20,967 nt of DNA from positions 1-20,967 of the forward strand of contig JBFYSV010000034.1 in assembly GCA_041301185.1 (NCBI GenBank), given 5' to 3'. This DNA comes from JAQBDA01 sp041301185 (GTDB lineage: Bacteria > Chloroflexota > Anaerolineae > Anaerolineales > UBA4823). A program made the position numbers and the translations under genes. The notes under the pieces were generated by a model. That model ran no database searches. It was not told the DNA's origin and saw only the letters and a program-made list of their open reading frames with translations. Below, piece after piece: positions 13,203-20,967 of this stretch; the first letter of the stretch is position 1; every line of letters starts with the position of its first letter.

Positions 13203-13787
13203 ATGGAACCACATATCTTTCATGGTGATATTACTCCAAACGATGTAGCCCGTGCCCTGATTGCCCGATTTAACCGGGGGAACCTGCGCGCCCAGCATTT
13301 TGGAAACGGAAATAAGGTTGTTGTCCAGATCGCTACGCCGGGTCGTCCGGCTTCTGGTGGGCATACAGCGCTTACTGTTTCACTAAATAAGGTCGCGGAC
13401 GGTGTAGCGGTACAGATTGGTGAACAATCCTGGTTGGGGGTTGTCGCCAGCCTGGGGAGCACCGCTTTTTGGGCGTGGCGCAATCCCTGGAATATCATCT
13501 CCCGTTTAGATGATCTGGCACAGGATATTGAGAACATGCAACTGGTCGAGGATACCTGGGAAACAATCGAAGAGGTAGCCCGGGCGGCTGGTGCGTCATT
13601 CGAGCTGTCCGAACGGCTGCGCAAATTGGTATGCGCTTACTGCAACACGGCTAATCCAACTGGCGCAAGCCACTGCATTGGTTGTGGAGCACCACTCGGC
13701 AGTGTCCAGCCGACCACCTGCAAATCTTGTGGATTTGTACTGACCAAAGGGGATTCGGTCTGCCCAAACTGCAAGAAACCGGTTTAG
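13203..13787 (+). CDS. Double zinc-ribbon protein of unknown function
   Basis: A 194-aa soluble protein. The N-terminal part (about 1-100) begins with PHIFHGDITPNDVARALIARFN and has an alternating strand pattern (KVVVQIAT; ALTVSLNKVADGVAVQIG). A helical middle (100-142) follows. The C-terminus holds two zinc ribbons: C144/C147/C158/C161 (CAYC, CIGC) and C173/C176/C187/C190 (CKSC, CPNC). Zinc-ribbon pairs of this type often mediate protein or nucleic-acid contacts. AGGA lies 7 nt before the ATG. I know no defined function. It is next to an SH3b protein gene transcribed away from it. Confidence 0.8.
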   Translation: MEPHIFHGDITPNDVARALIARFNRGNLRAQHFGNGNKVVVQIATPGRPASGGHTALTVSLNKVADGVAVQIGEQSWLGVVASLGSTAFWAWRNPWNIISRLDDLAQDIENMQLVEDTWETIEEVARAAGASFELSERLRKLVCAYCNTANPTGASHCIGCGAPLGSVQPTTCKSCGFVLTKGDSVCPNCKKPV

Positions 13788-13835
13788 AGTGCTGGCGGAC
13801 AAACTTTCCTTGATAGCTCCCTTTTCCAGCCTCAA

Positions 13836-15332
13836 TTACTCTATATTATGCCAGGCGCGCCCATTATCTCGGTGGACAAAATCATCTGCGCCCGGTGGTC
13901 CCCAGGTGCCGGCTTCATAGACGGGCAGATTACGCACAGGCTGTGAATTCCAGGTTTCCAGGATCTCATTGGTGAACGCCCAGGCAGCTTGAACCTCGTC
14001 AGTACGGGTGAACAGGGTTGCGTCACCCAGGAGGCAATCCAGCAACAAGCGCTCATACGCGTCTGGCGGCTCGCTGCCAAATGCCTCTACATAATCGAAG
14101 TGCATATTGACCGGCTCAATCCGGTTGATCGGTCCAGGAGCTTTTGCCCCAAAGGTAAGCGTGATCCCTTCATCCGGCTGGAGATTCAGGGTCAACCTAT
14201 TGGGGGCTTCGCCAGCCAGGTTACGCCATCCAAACAGCGGCAGCGGCACCTGTTTGAACATGATATCGATATGGGTCACCTGTTTGGCGAGGCGTTTTCC
14301 GGAACGAAGATAAAACGGTACGCCTGCCCAACGCCAGTTATCGACAAATAAGCGCGCTGCCAGGTAGGTTTCGGTGATTGAGTCTGGAGCGACCCTGGAT
14401 TCATCCTTGTAGCCTGGAACCCGCTTGCCATCAATCATTCCAGACACATACTGCGCCCGGTAAGTATTTTGCAAGGCTTTTTCCCCTCGTAGGGGGCGTA
14501 ATGAGTTTAAGATCTTTAATTTTTCGTCACGGACAGAATTTGCATTGAATGCCACCGGTGCTTCCATTGCCGTCAGGGTCAATAGTTGCAAGATATGGTT
14601 TTGGAACATATCCCGGATGACACCCGCACTTTCATAATAGCCAGCTCTATCTCCCACTCCGACAGTCTCAGCAACGGTTATTTGTACGTGATCGACATTT
14701 AATCGGTTCCAGAGCGGTTCAAATATCCCATTGGAAAATCGAAACACCAGGATATTCTGAACCGTCTCTTTCCCCAGGTAGTGGTCGATGCGGTATACCT
14801 GTTGCTCCCTAAATACCTGGTGGACTGCCTGATCTAATTCCTTAGCAGAAGAGAGGTCATATCCGTAGGGCTTTTCAACCACAATGCGAGTCCAACCATT
14901 TGGAGAGTTAGCTAAACCCGCCTCGCCCAGGTTCCGGATGATCACCGAGTAAGCTTCCGGTGGAGCTGCCAGGTAGAACAGGCGATTGGCGATCTGGCTC
15001 TCATCCAGGAGGAATGCCAGCTTCCGATAACCTTCCGGATCATCGAAAGTTGACATCAAATAGCACATCGAATCCAGGAGATGATCCAAGGCAGGATTCG
15101 TGTCCGAAAAATCCCGAGCGTGCTTGCTGACAGATTGGCGAAAATGCGCCCGCATGAAATCATCATCCCACTCGCGGCGTGCAAAACCGATTGTGTATAA
15201 TTTCTCCGGTAGACGATTGGATTTCTCTAGCTCAAATAATGCTGGCACGAGCTTGCGAGCAGCCAGATCACCCGTCACACCAAAGATGATAATCGCTACA
15301 GGTGTGTTCAGTATTTGCTTTTGATCGATCAT
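13836..15332 (-). CDS. zwf: Glucose-6-phosphate 1-dehydrogenase
   Basis: First enzyme of the oxidative pentose phosphate pathway: it oxidises glucose 6-phosphate to 6-phosphogluconolactone with NADP+ (or NAD+). The 498-aa length is typical. Visible sites are the dinucleotide-binding GVTGDLAARK (18-27), EKPYG (153-157) and the active-site signature RIDHYLGK (181-188) followed by ETVQNILVFRFSN. The gene begins 5 nt after the stop of the HEAT-like gene and has no obvious ribosome site of its own, so it is probably translated by coupling. With transketolase upstream it forms a pentose-phosphate operon. Confidence 0.96.
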   Translation of the reverse strand: MIDQKQILNTPVAIIIFGVTGDLAARKLVPALFELEKSNRLPEKLYTIGFARREWDDDFMRAHFRQSVSKHARDFSDTNPALDHLLDSMCYLMSTFDDPEGYRKLAFLLDESQIANRLFYLAAPPEAYSVIIRNLGEAGLANSPNGWTRIVVEKPYGYDLSSAKELDQAVHQVFREQQVYRIDHYLGKETVQNILVFRFSNGIFEPLWNRLNVDHVQITVAETVGVGDRAGYYESAGVIRDMFQNHILQLLTLTAMEAPVAFNANSVRDEKLKILNSLRPLRGEKALQNTYRAQYVSGMIDGKRVPGYKDESRVAPDSITETYLAARLFVDNWRWAGVPFYLRSGKRLAKQVTHIDIMFKQVPLPLFGWRNLAGEAPNRLTLNLQPDEGITLTFGAKAPGPINRIEPVNMHFDYVEAFGSEPPDAYERLLLDCLLGDATLFTRTDEVQAAWAFTNEILETWNSQPVRNLPVYEAGTWGPPGADDFVHRDNGRAWHNIE

Positions 15333-15337
15333 ATAAT

Positions 15338-16030
15338 TTATGGGGATTGGAGAAATGCCAGCGACCGACGGATATCAGGGATTAAAGCCGCATCCTCAAC
15401 CATATCTACCGGTGCGAAAGCCAAAGATTGCTGCCCGTGGAGGCGTGTTTCCAGGCGAGCCAGCTGCCGCTCCAGGGCAGGGATGGCATCCAGATAGCCG
15501 ACGAGACCGATCATGCGCACCGCATACCGGCGGATCTCGAGCGGAACTTTGCGTGAAGAGAGAATATCTGCCAGTTGGTTTCCGGCATACGGGCAGACGT
15601 TCAGCAATCGGGCTACACCAGGCTCCAGGTCAGGCTCGCGCGGCAGAAGCTGAAGCATTGCATAAATCTGGCGGGTCCGGATTTGAGCCAGGTAAGCGTT
15701 CAAACATTGCCGGACAGAATCTGCCGCCGGACGACCTTGCTGATCGGGTAGAAGAATTTCCCCCAGCAGGAAGACCACCTTAGCCCGGATCTCGAAGTCT
15801 GGTTCAGTTATCCTTGTGGCAAGAAGGTATGCCACCATCGGCAATAAGCGCGCAGCCTGTGTGCCAAGTAGTTGTTCGACTGAACTACGGCGGATGGCAA
15901 TATCTGCACTGATCAAGCCTTCGCACAGATGCCAAACTCCAGGGAATAGCTCCACCATGCCACTACTGGTGTCACCCAGATCGAACAATACCGGCTGGCT
16001 GGGTTTTAGAAATACTTCATCCAGGTCCAT
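15338..16030 (-). CDS. HEAT-repeat-like protein between tkt and zwf
   Basis: A 230-aa all-helical protein of unknown function. Repeated helix pairs such as ADIAIRRSSVEQLLG, FEIRAKVVFLLGEILL and LEIRRYAVRMIGLVGYLDAIPALERQLARL are typical of HEAT/ARM scaffolds. There are no catalytic motifs and no signal peptide. The ATG at 16030 is chosen because AAGGGTG lies just upstream; a GTG at 16039 overlaps that site. It sits 49 nt after tkt and 5 nt before zwf in the same direction, so it is co-expressed with pentose-phosphate enzymes. A role in binding or regulating them is possible but only inferred. Confidence 0.8.
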   Translation of the reverse strand: MDLDEVFLKPSQPVLFDLGDTSSGMVELFPGVWHLCEGLISADIAIRRSSVEQLLGTQAARLLPMVAYLLATRITEPDFEIRAKVVFLLGEILLPDQQGRPAADSVRQCLNAYLAQIRTRQIYAMLQLLPREPDLEPGVARLLNVCPYAGNQLADILSSRKVPLEIRRYAVRMIGLVGYLDAIPALERQLARLETRLHGQQSLAFAPVDMVEDAALIPDIRRSLAFLQSP

Positions 16031-16079
16031 TGAAATCACCCTTCATTCTCGGACATTCTTGCTAAGGTATCACATCACC

Positions 16080-18083
16080 TCAGACAAGCTTGCGTGATTG
16101 CGCCAGGATATTCTCTACTGTCAACCCGTATTTCTCATAGACCACTTTATACGGAGCCGAAGCGCCAAACTTATCCACCCCGATAACCCTGCCACTATCT
16201 CCTACCCAGCGCTCCCAACCTTGTGAGACACCCGCTTCCACAGCGACCCTGGCAGCAACCCTGGTTAAGAGTACGCTCTCTTGATAATTTCTCTCTTGCC
16301 GTGCGAACAATTCCCAGCTGGGGAATGAAACCAACCGGACATTGATCCCCTCATTGGCAAGTATCTCGCCTGCCTTTACAATCAACCCTAATTCGGAGCC
16401 TGAAGCCATCAGAATCAGCTGGGGTTTACCTTTGCCCAGGTCCGCCAACACATAGGCGCCCTTCCAAACACCACTGGCCGAGGCAAATATATGCCTATCC
16501 AGGGTGGGAACATTCTGGCGGGTGAACACCATTAATGTGGGACCATCCCGCCGAGACACAGCAATTTTCCAGGATTCACAGACTTCGTTGGCATCACCTG
16601 GACGTAAAACAACCAGGTTTGGAATGGCACGCAAAGCTGCCAGGTGCTCCACCGGTTGGTGGGTGGGTCCATCTTCACCAACTCCGATCGAATCGTGGGT
16701 GAAAACCCAGATGCTTGGATAATGGGATAAAGCCGATAGGCGGATCGCAGGGCGCATGTAGTCTGAAAAGACCAGGAAGGTGCCCGCATACGCTATCACT
16801 CCGCCATGAACAGCCATGCCATTGACGATTCCGCCCATCGCATGCTCGCGCACACCGAAATGGAAATTTCGTCCTTCCGGTGAAGAAGCCTGAAAGTTGG
16901 CGGCACCCTCGATCCAGGTTTTATTGGAAGGAGCCAGGTCGGCAGAGCCACCCATTATCTCCGGCAGGCGGTTCGCCAGGGCATTCAACACCTTACCAGA
17001 TGATACCCGGGTGGCAAGGCCTTTCTCATCAGCTGGAAATTCGATCAGATCACTATCCCAACCAGATGGCAACTTCCCAGATAGCCTCCGCTCCAACTCG
17101 GCAGCCAGATCCGGATATTCAGACCGGTACCTCTCCAGATCAGTTTGCCATTTTTGCTCCAGCACTTTTCCACGCTCTACCGCCAGGCGGAAGTGCTCCA
17201 ACACATCCTCCGGCACGATAAATCGCGGTTCTGTCGGCCAGTCTAGATTGCGCTTAGCACCTTCCAGCTCCTGCTCGCCGGGTGGTTCTCCATGCGCTTT
17301 TTCAGTGCCCTGGCGGGTGGGAAGACCGAATCCTATCTGCGTACGGCACACTATAAGAGATGGCCGTGGATCTACCTGGGCGGCCTGGATTGCTGCCCCA
17401 ATCTCTTCGACATCATTACCATCCGCCACAAGCAACACCTGCCAGCCATATGCTTCAAAGCGCTTCGCCCGATCTTCGGTGAATGCCAGCTCTGTACTGC
17501 CATCAATCGATATCCGATTGTCATCATACAGGTAGATGAGGCGACCAAGGCGCAGATGACCCGCCAGCGAAGCCGCTTCTGATGCAATCCCTTCCATCAG
17601 ATCACCGTCTGTAACCAGACCATAGATGTATTGTGGGATAAGGCTAAAACCCGGCCGGTCAAAGCGCGCTGCCATATGGGTGGCTGCGATAGCCATCCCT
17701 ACCCCATTAGCAAAACCCTGTCCTAGAGGTCCCGTCGTTACTTCTACCCCAGGCGTGATGCCGTATTCGGGATGACCAGGAGTACGGCTACCCCACTGGC
17801 GAAAGTTCCTCAAGTCATCTAGTGATAGGTCATACCCGGTTAAATAAAGCAAGCTATACAGGAGCATCGAGCCATGCCCGCCGGATAATATGAATCTATC
17901 TCGAGCCGGCCAAAGGGGATTGACTGGGTTATGACGCAGGTAACTAGTCCAAAGCGTATATGCCAGAGCTGCAGCCCCCATTGGCAGTCCAGGGTGACCA
18001 CTATTGGCTTGTTGAACAGCATCTGCTGATAAGAATCGAATCGTATTAATAGCCCGCCCTTGCAGGTCCTGAGCTGTAGTCAT
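16080..18083 (-). CDS. tkt: Transketolase
   Basis: Thiamine-diphosphate enzyme of the pentose phosphate pathway that moves two-carbon units between sugar phosphates. From the chosen start it has 667 aa, the usual size. Visible sites are RFLSADAVQQANSGHPGLPMG (N-terminal), SGGHGSMLLYSLLYL, the TPP/Mg region TDGDLMEGIASEAASLAGHL with DDNRISIDG, the REHAMGG motif with the catalytic Glu, and the C-terminal transketolase domain. The start at 18083 is strongly supported: AGGAG lies 6 nt upstream and the protein begins MTTAQDLQGRAINTIRFL. A longer frame from 18137 would begin within the promoter -10 box and is rejected. It is the first gene of the tkt-HEAT-zwf operon. Confidence 0.97.
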   Translation of the reverse strand: MTTAQDLQGRAINTIRFLSADAVQQANSGHPGLPMGAAALAYTLWTSYLRHNPVNPLWPARDRFILSGGHGSMLLYSLLYLTGYDLSLDDLRNFRQWGSRTPGHPEYGITPGVEVTTGPLGQGFANGVGMAIAATHMAARFDRPGFSLIPQYIYGLVTDGDLMEGIASEAASLAGHLRLGRLIYLYDDNRISIDGSTELAFTEDRAKRFEAYGWQVLLVADGNDVEEIGAAIQAAQVDPRPSLIVCRTQIGFGLPTRQGTEKAHGEPPGEQELEGAKRNLDWPTEPRFIVPEDVLEHFRLAVERGKVLEQKWQTDLERYRSEYPDLAAELERRLSGKLPSGWDSDLIEFPADEKGLATRVSSGKVLNALANRLPEIMGGSADLAPSNKTWIEGAANFQASSPEGRNFHFGVREHAMGGIVNGMAVHGGVIAYAGTFLVFSDYMRPAIRLSALSHYPSIWVFTHDSIGVGEDGPTHQPVEHLAALRAIPNLVVLRPGDANEVCESWKIAVSRRDGPTLMVFTRQNVPTLDRHIFASASGVWKGAYVLADLGKGKPQLILMASGSELGLIVKAGEILANEGINVRLVSFPSWELFARQERNYQESVLLTRVAARVAVEAGVSQGWERWVGDSGRVIGVDKFGASAPYKVVYEKYGLTVENILAQSRKLV

Positions 18084-18135
18084 CAATGTCTCCTGATGGG
18101 GTAATCTATTTTTTGGTTTAAACATGGGCACAATC

Positions 18136-18164
18136 ATTATATCTTAAGCTTAGTGTTTCTTTAA
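18136..18164 (-). promoter_or_regulatory. Promoter of the tkt-HEAT-zwf operon
   Basis: On the minus strand TTAAAG (18164-18159), 17 nt, then a perfect TATAAT (18141-18136). The start site should be near 18129, giving a leader of about 46 nt before the tkt ATG at 18083. Confidence 0.6.
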
Positions 18165-18220
18165 CAAAAACATCCCAACGTTCATAAATATCACCAACTC
18201 GGGGTTTGGGGACTAAAGTA

Positions 18221-18250
18221 TGTGATATTTTTCACCAGCGGATGTATAAT
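18221..18250 (+). promoter_or_regulatory. hdr promoter with Rex/CRP-like operator
   Basis: A perfect TATAAT (18245-18250) has GTGATA (18222-18227) 17 nt upstream. TGTGA-N6-TCACC (18221-18236) covers the -35 box. It matches the CRP/FNR consensus at 9 of 10 positions and also fits the Rex consensus TTGTGAA-N4-TTCACAA at 11 of 14. A protein bound here would block RNA polymerase. Confidence 0.5.
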
Positions 18251-18535
18251 AGAGGTAGTAACATATGTCACTAAGTTAGTGTGCTGTTTAGCACTGTACT
18301 GCAAAAGCCAACTTCTTGATACTTACATACATATATAATTATCACAAACGCACAAGATTGTCACATATATTGGCCACCAGGCTTGAATGTCGTCTCTCGG
18401 CTCCATTCCAAAGGAGGTATCGGCGACCATTTATCTATTTATCACCACCCTATATTGTGTATACCGTACGGATCCTCGGCAATATCGTGACTAGTCAAGT
18501 TACGGACACCATTTAGCACCGAAAGGAGGTGCCCC
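18251..18535 (+). promoter_or_regulatory. Long hdr leader with clustered dyads and an orphan ribosome site
   Basis: About 280 nt without a supported gene between the predicted hdr start site (near 18257) and hdrC. Three adjoining inverted repeats lie at 18258-18271 (GTAACATATGTCAC, one mismatch), 18269-18281 (CACTAAGTTAGTG) and 18281-18294 (GTGCT, loop, AGCAC). A perfect palindrome TGACTAGTCA is at 18488-18497. AAAGGAGGT at 18410-18418 is a full ribosome site with no ATG, GTG or TTG at proper distance. A further TATAAT is at 18334-18339. No known riboswitch class is recognised. Confidence 0.45.
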
Positions 18536-19141
18536 TTGACCACTGCAACACAAACAATCAAACCTACTTCCCGTTTTTTTGATCCTACCAATCCAAACTT
18601 AAGGTTCTTGGAAGAAGTAAGCGCAGCTACCGCAGGCGTTGCTCGCCTAGAAATGTGCATACAATGTGGCACGTGCGGCGGCTCTTGTCCTTCTGCTCTG
18701 GACATGGACCACACACCACGCATGCTCTTTGCCATGATCCGTGCTGGAATGCGTGAAGAAGCATTGAGCAGCAACACACCCTGGATGTGCGTCTCCTGCT
18801 ACCACTGCGTCGTACGCTGCCCGCAGGACGTTCATATACCGGATGTGATGTACACCCTTAAAGGAATGGCGATCCGCACAAAGCTATACAAAGACTCCAC
18901 TGCCCCTGACTTTTCGTCAACCTTTGTGGATATGGTCGAATCCTATGGGCGCAGCTTTGAGTTCGGCTTAGCAACCCGCCATTATCTTAAGCACTTCCCA
19001 CTTCGCTTACCGGGTATGGCTCCCATGGGATTGGGAATGCTTAGCAAGCATCGGATGGGGATCAAACCCAAGCGTATTGAAGGGATTGATCAGCTCAAGG
19101 CGATCCTGGATCGTGCCAAGGAACTGGAGGCTGTACCATGA
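18536..19141 (+). CDS. hdrC: Heterodisulfide reductase-like subunit C
   Basis: Small iron-sulfur subunit of an HdrABC-type complex; it carries electrons from HdrA to HdrB. Two [4Fe-4S] motifs are complete: C41/C44/C47/C51 (CIQCGTCGGSCP) and C85/C88/C91/C95 (CVSCYHCVVRCP). The length is 201 aa. The start is TTG with a perfect AAAGGAGGT 5 nt upstream. No membrane segment is present, so this is the soluble HdrC type. It overlaps hdrB by 4 nt (ATGA), so translation is coupled. In bacteria without methanogenesis the physiological disulfide partner is often unknown. Confidence 0.92.
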   Translation: MTTATQTIKPTSRFFDPTNPNLRFLEEVSAATAGVARLEMCIQCGTCGGSCPSALDMDHTPRMLFAMIRAGMREEALSSNTPWMCVSCYHCVVRCPQDVHIPDVMYTLKGMAIRTKLYKDSTAPDFSSTFVDMVESYGRSFEFGLATRHYLKHFPLRLPGMAPMGLGMLSKHRMGIKPKRIEGIDQLKAILDRAKELEAVP

Positions 19142-20124
19142 GTAAATACTTATTCTATCCAGGCTGCGCCATGGAAACCAGTGCCAAGGCTTATTGCGAT
19201 TCGCTAACAGCCATCCAGCCCATTCTAGGTTTAGATGTGATTGAAGTCGAAGATTGGAACTGCTGTGGCGCAACAGAGTACTTGGGGATCAGCCTCACCC
19301 CTGCCTACGCTCTGATCGGACGAAATCTGGCATTAGCCAGTAAACAAGCAACTGAAACAAAGACCCTGATCGCGTCTTGCAGCGCCTGCTATCTCAACCT
19401 GGCAAAAGCGGATCACTACATGCAGGAAAGACCGCTTTTGAACGAGAATGTCAATACTGCCTTGGCAGCCGGTGGTCTTTCCTACCAACCTGGCACTCTG
19501 GAACTACGCCATCTCCTGGATGTGATCATCAACGACATCGGGCTGGATTATGTGCGCAGCAAAGTGGTGAATCCATTGAAAGGGTTACGGGTAGCCCCTT
19601 ATCTCGGTTGTATGGTCCCCCGCCCAGACTATGATCATCGTTGGTCTGACCACGAGCATCCCGACGAGCTCGACCGTTTGATTGCCGCACTTGGAGCAGA
19701 GGTGATTGATTTCCCTCTGAAGACCCATTGCTGCGGTGGTCACATGACCCAAATTGGTCCCAGCACGGCTTTTGAACTAATCCGGCGACTGATCAGCTCT
19801 GCTGACCAGTATCAAGCGGACATTATGGTCACCGTCTGCCCAATGTGTCAGATGAACCTGGATGCTTACCAGGGTGAAACCAATCGTTACTTCCACACGA
19901 ACTACCAAATGCCCATCGTATTCTTTACCCAGCTGATGGGTCTGGCATTTGGACTGGAAGCCAAACATCTTGGTTTTGGAAAAGAACTGGTGAGTGCTGG
20001 AAAAGCCCTGGGACGGATTGGGATTGAAGTGCCGGAACCCGAAGAAAAGCAAGCCAGGCCAAAGCGCACCAAGCCTACCGGGCTACCCATGCCAACCATG
20101 CCTGGTGACGAGGAGGTGAATTGA
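19138..20124 (+). CDS. hdrB: Heterodisulfide reductase-like subunit B
   Basis: Catalytic subunit type with two CCG domains that hold the non-cubane Fe-S clusters which cleave disulfides in methanogens. Motifs: YPGCAME (C10), NCCG (C42-C43), SCSAC (C81, C84); then LGCMVPRP (C158), THCCGG (C198-C199) and VCPMC (C234, C237). Both cysteine sets are complete. The protein is 328 aa and has a charged, Lys/Pro-rich tail after about residue 295 that is longer than in the core family. The start overlaps hdrC, and the stop shares one base with the hdrA start. The substrate in this organism is not known. Confidence 0.93.
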   Translation: MSKYLFYPGCAMETSAKAYCDSLTAIQPILGLDVIEVEDWNCCGATEYLGISLTPAYALIGRNLALASKQATETKTLIASCSACYLNLAKADHYMQERPLLNENVNTALAAGGLSYQPGTLELRHLLDVIINDIGLDYVRSKVVNPLKGLRVAPYLGCMVPRPDYDHRWSDHEHPDELDRLIAALGAEVIDFPLKTHCCGGHMTQIGPSTAFELIRRLISSADQYQADIMVTVCPMCQMNLDAYQGETNRYFHTNYQMPIVFFTQLMGLAFGLEAKHLGFGKELVSAGKALGRIGIEVPEPEEKQARPKRTKPTGLPMPTMPGDEEVN

Positions 20125-20967
20125 TGGCTCCTGACACAAATCCCGAAAAAGAGAAAATCGGCGTTTATGTATGCCACTGCGGTACCAATATAGCGGGCAT
20201 TGTGGATGTAGAAGATGTCGCCACGTGGGCTGGTGAAGAGTTAAAGGACCGTGGGGTGGTCGTCGCCAGAGACTACAAATTCATGTGCTCTAGCCTCGGC
20301 CAAGAATTGATTGAGAACGATATCAAGGAGCTCGGGCTAACTCGGGTAGTGGTTGCGGCATGCTCCCCGCACCTGCACGAACAAACTTTCAGGAATGCTT
20401 CAGCCAAAGGCGGGTTGAATCCGTACCTTTGCGAGCTGGTTTCGATCCGCGAGCAGGTTTCCTGGGTGCACACTGACAAAAAAGCAGCCACGTTAAAATC
20501 CAAAGCAATAGTATCTGGCGGAGTCGAGCGGGTTATCCACCATGAGCCATTGGAACCCCTACATGTCCCCATCCACCCAGCCAGCCTGGTGGTTGGCGGC
20601 GGGATTGCCGGAATTCAGTCTGCCTTGGAGTTAGCAGATGCTGGTTATCCGGTTTACCTGGTTGAGCGCGAACCATCCATTGGTGGGCACATGGCGCAGT
20701 TCGACAAGACATTCCCCACCCTGGACTGCTCCGCCTGTATTCTCACCCCCAAGATGGTCTCGGTTGGTTCTCACCCGAATATCACCATGCTGACCTGGAG
20801 CGAGGTAGAGCGGGTGGATGGATACGTCGGCAATTTCACAGTCACCATCCGCAAGAAAGCTCGCTATGTCAACGAAGAGTTGTGCACGGGCTGCGGGATC
20901 TGCCAGGAAAAATGCCCGAAGAAGATCATTGACACAGTCTACGAAGCCGGGTTAGGCTATCGCAAGG
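20124..20967 (+). CDS. hdrA: Heterodisulfide reductase-like subunit A, 5' part (cut by window end)
   Basis: FAD and iron-sulfur subunit that in the Hdr complex performs flavin-based electron bifurcation. Only the first 281 residues are in the window. An N-terminal Fe-S region has CHCGTNIAG (C17, C19), C54 and C80. The FAD site GGGIAGIQSALELADAGY starts near 158, followed by VEREPSIGGHMAQFDKTFP. The conserved CSAC (202-205) lies in LDCSACILTPKM. A ferredoxin motif CTGCGICQEKCP spans 254-265. The ATG overlaps the hdrB stop (TGATG), with AGGAGGTG upstream. Whether MvhD, FrhB-like or NADH-linked genes follow cannot be seen. Confidence 0.93.
   Translation, partial: MAPDTNPEKEKIGVYVCHCGTNIAGIVDVEDVATWAGEELKDRGVVVARDYKFMCSSLGQELIENDIKELGLTRVVVAACSPHLHEQTFRNASAKGGLNPYLCELVSIREQVSWVHTDKKAATLKSKAIVSGGVERVIHHEPLEPLHVPIHPASLVVGGGIAGIQSALELADAGYPVYLVEREPSIGGHMAQFDKTFPTLDCSACILTPKMVSVGSHPNITMLTWSEVERVDGYVGNFTVTIRKKARYVNEELCTGCGICQEKCPKKIIDTVYEAGLGYRK

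Noticed and set aside
13788..13835. Terminator between the convergent zinc-ribbon and zwf genes
   Set aside because: The 48-nt spacer has T- and C-rich runs but no stable stem that I can identify.
16897..17535. 212-codon plus-strand frame within the transketolase gene
   Set aside because: It is antisense to a highly conserved enzyme, has a low-complexity Ser/Arg-rich product and no start signals.
18084..18137. Extra 18 residues at the N-terminus of transketolase
   Set aside because: The upstream ATG lies in the TATAAT box, while the ATG at 18083 has AGGAG at good spacing and matches the family start.
18316..18516. 66-codon plus-strand frame in the hdr leader
   Set aside because: No ribosome site at its start and an irregular Tyr/Arg-rich product. 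The orphan ribosome site at 18410 lies inside it, not before it.

Overview
The window looks like a chromosomal segment of a Chloroflexota bacterium, probably class Anaerolineae. This is inferred from the gene set (LCP protein, SmpB, a SEC59/VTE5-type kinase, a soluble HdrABC set, secreted proteins with Pro/Thr linkers and WN repeats) and not from a marker gene. Most regions are ordinary housekeeping genes with clear Shine-Dalgarno sites. The exception is a compact c-di-GMP-related operon at about 5.2-11.9 kb.

Layout. 1-176: spacer with a strong leftward promoter and a rightward promoter whose -10 box sits almost on the start codon. 177-2827 (+): S41 C-terminal processing peptidase, LytR-CpsA-Psr protein, SmpB. 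2851-4362 (+): a protein of unknown function and a phytol/dolichol-kinase-like membrane protein. 4507-5154 (+): a transposase-derived protein (zinc ribbon, HTH, front half of a DDE domain) that stops before the last catalytic acid. 5206-11901 (+): direct-repeat promoter, c-di-GMP-I (GEMM) riboswitch, terminator/antiterminator, two paralogous small membrane proteins (45 and 44 aa, not previously called), a 1031-aa secreted subtilase and a 942-aa membrane GGDEF/HD-GYP protein, then a terminator. 11981-12379 (+): IscA/ErpA-type Fe-S protein. 12428-13045 (-): secreted, membrane-anchored SH3b protein. 13203-13787 (+): double zinc-ribbon protein. 13836-18083 (-): transketolase, HEAT-repeat-like protein and glucose-6-phosphate dehydrogenase, a pentose-phosphate operon. 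18138-18535: long regulatory spacer. 18536-20967 (+): hdrC, hdrB and the start of hdrA, cut by the window end.

How the genes work together. The most interesting unit is the riboswitch operon. An mRNA sensor for c-di-GMP controls two tiny membrane proteins and a secreted protease. The same transcript probably also encodes the enzyme that makes and/or breaks c-di-GMP, so the loop is closed. Both small proteins carry the C-terminal motif SSVSWNL, and the protease ends in six tandem SVAWN units. This shared motif links three otherwise dissimilar products and suggests one surface or peptide system. The same type of 11-bp-spaced CTTAACA repeat lies before both this operon and the neighbouring transposase-derived gene, hinting at a common OmpR/PhoB-type regulator. 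The hdrCBA genes probably form an electron-bifurcating heterodisulfide-reductase-like module under a redox-type operator.
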